DNA of 49,556 nucleotides from GCA-002722245 sp964230605. Lineage in GTDB: Bacteria > Bacteroidota > Bacteroidia > Flavobacteriales_C > GCA-002722245. The stretch covers positions 1 to 49,556 of the forward strand of contig CAXRIN010000032.1 of NCBI GenBank assembly GCA_964230605.1, in the 5' to 3' direction. The notes beneath the pieces were generated by a model. That model had not been told where the DNA came from. It searched no databases and saw only the letters and a program-made list of their open reading frames with translations. A program made the position numbers and the translations under genes. Below, piece after piece: positions 44,099 to 49,556 of the stretch (position 1 is its first letter; every line of letters begins with the position of its first letter).

Positions 44099-46375
44099 AT
44101 GCAAAAAATGGCTCGTTTAGTATTGATTTTTCTGTCTGTCGCGACGATAGTATTGGCCTTTTTTGCTTCAAAGTTGGAAATGGATTATGATTATGAGAAG
44201 TATTTTCCAAAGGACGATGAGGTTAGATTGCATTATGAAGGATTCCGAAAAAAATATGGGGAGGACAGTGATTTTTTGCTGATAGCGTTAGAAAATAAGC
44301 AAGGGATTTTTCAAAAGGATTTTTTACAAAAAGTTAAACGATTTGGTGATGAATTATTGAAAGATACCTTAATAGAGTTTATTGCATCACCAGTACATAA
44401 TTGCGGATACTATAAAAAAAGTGGGTTAAGTGGCGTTGTGTTTAAGCCTTATTTGGATTTAGATGCAAAAATAATTTCAGAGGCTGATAGTTTAAGAATT
44501 TATGGAAATAAACAACTTGTTGGAAGTGTTTTATCTTCAAATGGTAAGTCTATTTGTCTCTTTTTAAATACACAGTCTCAATTAAACAAAAAAGAAGCTC
44601 TTCATTTAATAAGTTTTGTCAAATCAAAAAAAGCTGAGTTCGGTTTTGACAAGTTCATTTTCTCAGGTAGAGTTTTAGCACAAACATATTTTGTTGAGAA
44701 AATGATAACCGAATTGGCTGTTTTTATAACCTCTTCAATAATTCTTCTTGTATTCTTTTTGTATATCTCATTTCGCAGTTGGTGGGGGATTTTAATCCCA
44801 TTACTTATAATAATTGTTTCAATAATTTGGTCTGTAGGGATTATGTATTTAACCGGTAAATCTTTTGATTTACTTATGGTTATGTTGCCAACAATCATTT
44901 TTGTTGTAGGTATGTCTGATTTGGTTCATTTACTTGCTAAATATTTAGATGAATTAAGAACAGGAAAAGACCGTTTTGAAGCGCTGAAAATAGCTTTTAA
45001 AGAAGTTAGAAAAGCAACGTTTTTAACTTCTTTAACCACTGCAATTGGATTTTTCACTCTAATGTTTGCTAATATTTTGCCTATTAGAGAATTCGGACTT
45101 TATGCAGGGATAAGTGTTTTTGTAGCATATTTTTTAGCTTTTACATTCCTGCCAAGTGTACTTGTATTGGTAAAACCGCCAAGAAGTTTAATTGAAACTC
45201 CTGACAAGAATTTTTGGGACAAGTATTTACGCAAATGGTTTTTAGCTGTTTTAAAAGAGAGGTATAAAATAATTGCCATAATGGTAGTTCTAGGTGGTGT
45301 TGGAGTTTATACAGCATCTGAATTAAAGATTAATAATTTCATACTCGAGGATCTCTCAAATGACGACCCAATAAAAAAGGATGTGCTCTATTTTGAAGAG
45401 AACTATTCTGGGCTTCGACCTTTTGAGGCTGAAATTCGAACAAATACACCTGAAGGGATTTGGAGTTATGAATTCTTAACTGAGCTAAATAAGTTGGAAA
45501 ATTATTTAGATACCGGGTATACCCAAAATGGAGTAGGGTTTATGATGTCGCCTCTATCGGTTATTAAGGAGGCGAACTTTATAAAGTATGGCTCTAAACC
45601 TGAGGACAGAATTCTTCCTAATTCTGAAAGACGATTTAAGTCCTTACTTCGACAAATGGAGCGATTACAGGCTAATTCTAAAATCGTTGATTTAAGCGAA
45701 AAATTCAATCTTGTTGCTAAAGATGAGAAGAGTTGTCGCCTTGCTGGTAAAATCCATGATGTTGGAGGTTTGCAAATCAAAGCTGAAAATCAAAAGTTAG
45801 AACAATTTTTAGAGGAAAATATTAATCCAGACATTCTATCATTAAAACTTACAGGTACTGCTGTTTTAATTGATAAAAATAATGGAACCCTTGCCAAGAA
45901 TCTGACTTTGGGTTTGATCTTGGCTTTTGGAATAATTGCTCTTTTTGTAGGTTTTATGTTTAAGTCATTCAAAATTGCTTTGCTTTCTTTAATTCCAAAC
46001 ATACTTCCTTTGCTTCTTGTGACCACGGTAATGTGGTTAGGTGAGATTGATCTCAAAATTAGTACTAGTTTAATATTCACCCTTGCGTTCGGTATTGCTG
46101 TGGACGATACAATTCATTTATTGTCAAAATATAAACTTGAACGAAAAAAAGGGGTATCACATCTTTATGCCTTAAAAAGAAGCTATCTTTCTACAGGAAA
46201 GGCTATCATAGTTACGTCTTTAATTCTTGTTGGAGGTTTTTTAACACTTCTCTTTAGCTCGTTTACTAGTACCTTCTATATGGGACTATTAGTGAGTGTT
46301 ACTTTGGTAATAGCGGTTGTTTTGGATTTAGTTATTCTTCCTGTGATTTTACTTTTTGATAAAGGAAGGGGATAG
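44099..46375 (+). CDS. MMPL/RND family exporter
   Basis: The 758-residue membrane protein has the RND plan duplicated: a helix near 5-24, a periplasmic domain, a cluster of five helices (about 205-360), another helix near 390, a second periplasmic domain and a last cluster of five helices (about 615-755). The intramembrane motifs VGMSDLVHLLAKYLDE and IAVDDTIHLLSKYKLE carry paired acidic residues typical of proton-driven exporters. Related proteins move lipids or hopanoids; the cargo here is unknown. Start at 44099 or 44108 (MARLVLIF) is open. It converges on the IS1595-derived gene with 2 bases between stops. Confidence 0.88.
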   Translation: MQKMARLVLIFLSVATIVLAFFASKLEMDYDYEKYFPKDDEVRLHYEGFRKKYGEDSDFLLIALENKQGIFQKDFLQKVKRFGDELLKDTLIEFIASPVHNCGYYKKSGLSGVVFKPYLDLDAKIISEADSLRIYGNKQLVGSVLSSNGKSICLFLNTQSQLNKKEALHLISFVKSKKAEFGFDKFIFSGRVLAQTYFVEKMITELAVFITSSIILLVFFLYISFRSWWGILIPLLIIIVSIIWSVGIMYLTGKSFDLLMVMLPTIIFVVGMSDLVHLLAKYLDELRTGKDRFEALKIAFKEVRKATFLTSLTTAIGFFTLMFANILPIREFGLYAGISVFVAYFLAFTFLPSVLVLVKPPRSLIETPDKNFWDKYLRKWFLAVLKERYKIIAIMVVLGGVGVYTASELKINNFILEDLSNDDPIKKDVLYFEENYSGLRPFEAEIRTNTPEGIWSYEFLTELNKLENYLDTGYTQNGVGFMMSPLSVIKEANFIKYGSKPEDRILPNSERRFKSLLRQMERLQANSKIVDLSEKFNLVAKDEKSCRLAGKIHDVGGLQIKAENQKLEQFLEENINPDILSLKLTGTAVLIDKNNGTLAKNLTLGLILAFGIIALFVGFMFKSFKIALLSLIPNILPLLLVTTVMWLGEIDLKISTSLIFTLAFGIAVDDTIHLLSKYKLERKKGVSHLYALKRSYLSTGKAIIVTSLILVGGFLTLLFSSFTSTFYMGLLVSVTLVIAVVLDLVILPVILLFDKGRG

Positions 46376-46377
46376 TG

Positions 46378-47169
46378 CTAATTCAATATCAAATTTTCAA
46401 GAAATTGTAAATGATTATTTTTAGTATGTTCTATTTCAGAAGGGGAATCTTCTGAGATTTCAAATGAAATAGTATTCATAAAGGATGAAACACTTGAGGT
46501 AAATGCTTTGGTTTTTTCTAAAATTTCATCCAGGCTTTCAAATATTTTTGGTGCGTTGTGTTTGTAAATTGGTTTGTTGATATTAGAAGCAGGGTTAAGG
46601 TAAACACTCCAGTTTTTTTGTAAAGCAATCTGATTTTTTAGCCCTTGAATTAAAGGGCTGCTTTCTCCAACATTGTAAAAACGCCTAATTTTTTTTTCAG
46701 ATTCAACTTCAAACATAATGAAGCCTTTGTTATGGTTATCTATTTCATTAGGTTTTATAAAAAAGAACAAAGGCGTTTCGTGATTTTTGATTGCGCTAAA
46801 TTGTTTGTTGAGTTTTTTTACAAATAAAATAACGGTGTTTTTATTGATATTGTAATGTTCGCTTATTTCAACGTAGGTCCTTTTAACATTAAAAAAATAG
46901 ATGTCAAAAATTATTTTAAATGCTTTATTTAAAGGAAATTTTACTCCATGAAAAATTGTGTTCTGTGTTGGTGTGTTGATTTTTCTACATTTCCTACAAA
47001 CTCTACTAAATGGTTGAGTTCCATTCCAAAATTTGTTATGCCCACATCCCTTTTTGGAGTATTTAAATCCAGAGCCCCATTTAATATTCACTAGATAGGT
47101 ATAACAATCCGAATCTGTCTTGAACTTCTCAACGAAGTCTTTGATACTGGATATGTTAGGATGGTTCAA
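46378..47169 (-). CDS. Degenerate IS1595-type transposase-derived protein
   Basis: The first half of the 263-residue protein resembles IS1595 transposases: a zinc-ribbon-like region (GCGHNKFWNG ... RVCRKCRK), the block TPTQNTIFHGVKFPLNKAF and a helix-turn-helix (YVEISEHYNINKNTVILFVKKL). One of the usual four zinc ligands is missing (YSKKGCGH in place of CxxCGH). The second half does not show the DDE catalytic pattern and is replaced by unrelated-looking sequence. There is no ATG: the frame opens at TTG 47169 with an in-frame TAG two codons before it. It may be a domesticated DNA-binding protein or a decaying element. No terminal inverted repeats were found around it. Confidence 0.6.
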   Translation of the reverse strand: MNHPNISSIKDFVEKFKTDSDCYTYLVNIKWGSGFKYSKKGCGHNKFWNGTQPFSRVCRKCRKINTPTQNTIFHGVKFPLNKAFKIIFDIYFFNVKRTYVEISEHYNINKNTVILFVKKLNKQFSAIKNHETPLFFFIKPNEIDNHNKGFIMFEVESEKKIRRFYNVGESSPLIQGLKNQIALQKNWSVYLNPASNINKPIYKHNAPKIFESLDEILEKTKAFTSSVSSFMNTISFEISEDSPSEIEHTKNNHLQFLENLILN

Positions 47170-47221
47170 TTTCTAATTGCTTTCTGAGAACAATTTTTAT
47201 GTACGTAATAAATAAAGTTTT

Positions 47222-47374
47222 GTTATATTAAAATAGTACAAGTAGTAAATTAAATATCATCTATTCAATTTTTGTCATTCCATAATTCTTATAATGTTCA
47301 TTAAAGGTGTAAAGCAATTCAAAAGAGCAATATTGTAGTTATATTAAAATAGGTTTTTAAAAAAGTAGTAAATT
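47222..47374 (+). repeat. Spaced direct repeat before the secreted propeller gene
   Basis: A 15-base sequence (GTTATATTAAAATAG) occurs at 47222-47236 and again at 47338-47352. Each copy is followed by AGTAGTAAATT (47241-47251 and 47364-47374), at different spacing. The second copy runs into the -7 box at 47369. It looks like a duplicated upstream control region or a footprint of transposition. Confidence 0.75.
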
Positions 47375-47376
47375 TG
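47369..47376 (+). promoter_or_regulatory. -7 promoter box of the secreted propeller gene
   Basis: TAAATTTG is an exact TAnnTTTG match 24 bases before the ATG, followed by GC. No TTG lies about 19 bases upstream. The first copy of the upstream repeat has the degraded version TAAATTAA. Confidence 0.55.
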
Positions 47377-47399
47377 CCGCCTATCTTTAATTAATTAAC

Positions 47400-49445
47400 A
47401 TGGGGGTGTTTATTAAAAAAGAGGTGGCGAGTAGTTCATCTCAAAAAAAATCATCAAACAAAACTGTTCTTCAATTTTTATTAATTGCATTTTTAAGCTT
47501 TTGTCAGGAAACTATTTCCCAACAAGACTTAAAATGGTTTTTTGGCTACCAAGGTATCGGTTTGACTTTTGATAAAAATGGTGGTGCTCCAACTGTTCAA
47601 CAGGGGGAGACGCCTCTTGAAATTTATGAATCAATTTCATCTGTTTCTGATTGTGAGGGGAATCTTCTTTTTTACACTGATGGTGTGAAGGTGATGGATG
47701 CTGGACATCAGGTGATGACTAATGGTAGTGGTTTAAATGGACCTAATGAAACAGGTAATACAACTTCTGGTTCCTCTCCTAATGGAGTTATCATTGTAAG
47801 TGATCCAGGTGATACTTCTCGCTACTATATTTTTACAATTGGAGAAACTATTAGCGGAGGTGCTAATGGATGGAATTATCATATTGTTGATATGGCTTTG
47901 CCAGGGAATGGGACAATATCTAACCCAAGAGGGGAGGTTGTATCAAAAAATCAAGTTATCACTGGTACTGGAGCTACATCTGAATTTATGGCTGCAACTG
48001 GAAATGAATGTGGTGATTCAATATGGGTTGTAGCACATTCTCAAACAGGTTCTGATTTTTGGGCAGTTCCGCTTACTATGACAGGTGGATTAGGTTCGGT
48101 AGTAACATCCAATTCTGGAATTGGTTTAGCAGGTACAGATGAATCAAGAGGTTCTGGAGATTTTAGTCCTAGCGGAACTAAGTTAGCTGTTGGTTTTATG
48201 ATGAGTGGAGGTGCTCATGTATTTGATTTTGATTTTTCATCAGGTTCTATATCTAATAATATTACCGTTAACGGAGGTGGGCATTATGGTTGTGAATTTT
48301 CTTTCGACGGAGATAAGGTGTATTTCACCAATTTTACTGGGGGGACCTTATATCAGTACAATTTGTTAAACTCAACTTTAACTTCACTTGCTGCTAGTCC
48401 TGGAGCAGTACTAGGGGATTTAGAAAGAGCTCCAGATGGTAAGATTTACATAGGTAGGTGGAATTCCAATAGTGTGCTTTCAGTTTTGGATACGCCTGAT
48501 GGGGTAGATGTGGCATCTGCAGGTTTTGTAGAAAATGGTTTAAATGTAGGTGGTTTAGTTAATCCTGGTTTACCACAAATGTTTTTAAGAGATGGAAAAG
48601 ATTTGAAAAAGGCGAAAATTGGAGTTCCTTTTAATCTTACTCAGGTCTGTGATAAAGGAGGTTCTCTGAATTTAAACGCCACTCCTGCATGTGGTGATTG
48701 GACTAGCGATGGAGTTTATGTAGATAATAACGGTGTGTTCGATCCTTCTGGTCTTGTTACTCCAGGGAGTTATAACGTTTATTACTCTGTTGGGAATTGT
48801 ATAATTCCTGATACCGTAACTTTTCTAGTTGAGGATTGCTGTCCTCCTTTACAGGTAAGAGACTCTGTTCTTTGTGAAGGTTCTGATGCTTTTCATGTTG
48901 GAATGTTGCTTGATACTGGGATCGGGACATGGGTAATGACTTCAGTTCCTACCGGTACTGGTTCGCCGGCCATTTTTGTTGATTCTATTTTTGATGCTTC
49001 TAATTATGTTAAGAATTCAACTTATGTAACAGATGGGAGTTATGAACTTACATACACTTATTGGAATGCTCCTTTGTCGGAATGTCCTGATTCTGCTGTT
49101 TCTATAATTGTTGTAGATAGTTTTCCTCGAGATATCTTTCTAGGTGCTAATTCGAGCTTAATTCAAGAATGCGGTATAGAGTATACTTTTACGGCTAAAG
49201 GTGGATTGGAATATAATTGGGCTGCCCCAATTTCTCAAACTACTAATCCGCAGACAGTTACTTCCGACGGAACTTATTTATTAACTGTTAATTCGCCAGG
49301 AGAGAACTGTTATTCAACAGACTCCATAGAAATTGAGTTTGATCAATATCCAGCTGCGGGAATTGATGTTAGGGATACAATTGTTTGTGGCGCTGGAGAA
49401 ATAAAAATAGGTGTTAATGGGTCAAGCACAAAAGTTGGGGATTAG
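47400..49445 (+). pseudogene. Truncated secreted beta-propeller / gliding-type surface protein
   Basis: The 681-residue frame starts with an extended basic N-terminus and a signal peptide (about 21-41, ending TISQQD). An N-terminal propeller (about 44-400, WFFGYQGIGLTFDKNGGAP ... CEGNLLFYTDGVKVMDAGHQVM) resembles those of large Bacteroidota proteins with gliding-motility or type IX C-terminal signals. Cys-rich Ig-like repeats follow from about 410. The frame stops abruptly at TAG 49443, inside what looks like the next repeat, exactly where a transposase frame ends on the other strand. No C-terminal sorting domain is present. I read it as the 5' part of a gene broken by an insertion sequence; if not, it is a protein without a sorting signal. 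Confidence 0.7.
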
Positions 49446-49556
49446 GCATAAATATTTGTTAATCTGAATAAAAAGTATTCCTTGTTTTTTACACCTCTAA
49501 ACTGAGCTCTAAAAGCTTTAATTTTAGCATTAAATGATTCTGCTGATGCATTAGTG
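49442..49556 (-). mobile_element. 3' end of an IS transposase gene (ISAon1-like), cut by the window edge
   Basis: The reverse strand is open from the window edge to TAA at 49442-49444 and encodes a C-terminus with NASAESFNAKIKAF, followed by RAQFRGVKNKEYFLFRLTNIYA. This is characteristic of the DDE transposases annotated as ISAon1 family in Bacteroidota. Its stop overlaps the stop of the propeller gene. The terminal inverted repeat of the element should lie a little left of the stop, roughly 49415-49441; the exact edge cannot be set from this window. Confidence 0.75.

Overview
The window looks like a piece of low-GC Bacteroidota chromosome, most likely from the order Flavobacteriales or a close relative. 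The clues are promoter boxes of the Bacteroidota type (TAnnTTTG with an upstream TTG), almost no Shine-Dalgarno sequences before start codons, a type III glutamine synthetase, DUF2851 and DUF3467 proteins, a PorE-like OmpA protein of the kind tied to type IX secretion, a gliding-type secreted beta-propeller protein, and the gene order rpsU-xerC-hpf-tRNAs-tuf-trpT-secE-nusG-rplKAJL-rpoBC. No species can be named from sequence alone.

Layout, left part (1-9344, + strand): a terminator of an off-window gene; a UspA-like protein; tatA and a Ca2+/Na+ antiporter; glutamine synthetase III; a PorE-like OmpA protein closed by a strong terminator; then purM and prfA. From 9350 to 17849 come pyrF, preceded by an unusual heptad-phased repeat, and a tightly packed eight-gene run: DUF2851, PspC, K+ channel, RmlD-like reductase, AGCS symporter, helix-hairpin-helix protein, apt and acyl-CoA dehydrogenase. 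A terminator ends this run.

The centre (17939-32944) is the gene-expression core: rpsU with a textbook promoter, xerC, hpf, four tRNAs (Thr-TGT, Tyr-GTA, Gly-TCC, Thr-GGT), tuf, tRNA-Trp, secE, nusG, four large-subunit ribosomal proteins, rpoB, rpoC and a DUF3467 gene translationally coupled to rpoC, closed by a terminator. An RlmL-like rRNA methyltransferase follows and converges on the next block.

The right part is more accessory. On the - strand (44007 down to 34165) run a MenE-like ligase, a periplasmic propeller protein, a membrane-anchored patatin-like lipase, a YfiR-domain histidine kinase, a REC-PAS-GAF histidine kinase, a REC protein carrying a lone DHp (kinase phospho-acceptor) domain, and a single-domain REC protein. 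None of the four signalling proteins has a recognisable DNA-binding or enzymatic output domain, so this looks like a self-contained phosphorelay acting through protein contacts. On the + strand is an MMPL/RND exporter. The window ends with a degenerate IS1595-derived gene and a secreted beta-propeller protein whose reading frame runs into the 3' end of a second, IS-type transposase on the opposite strand at the right edge, which suggests disruption by an insertion sequence.

The observations I consider most worth checking are: (1) heptad-phased repeat arrays, in two cases made of inverted arms, placed immediately before pyrF, the RlmL-like gene and rpsU; (2) the outputless phosphorelay with an orphan REC-DHp protein next to a membrane patatin; (3) a terminator nested in the promoter of the tRNA-tuf operon; (4) Asn in place of the rifampicin-contact His in RpoB; (5) the IS-truncated secreted protein.
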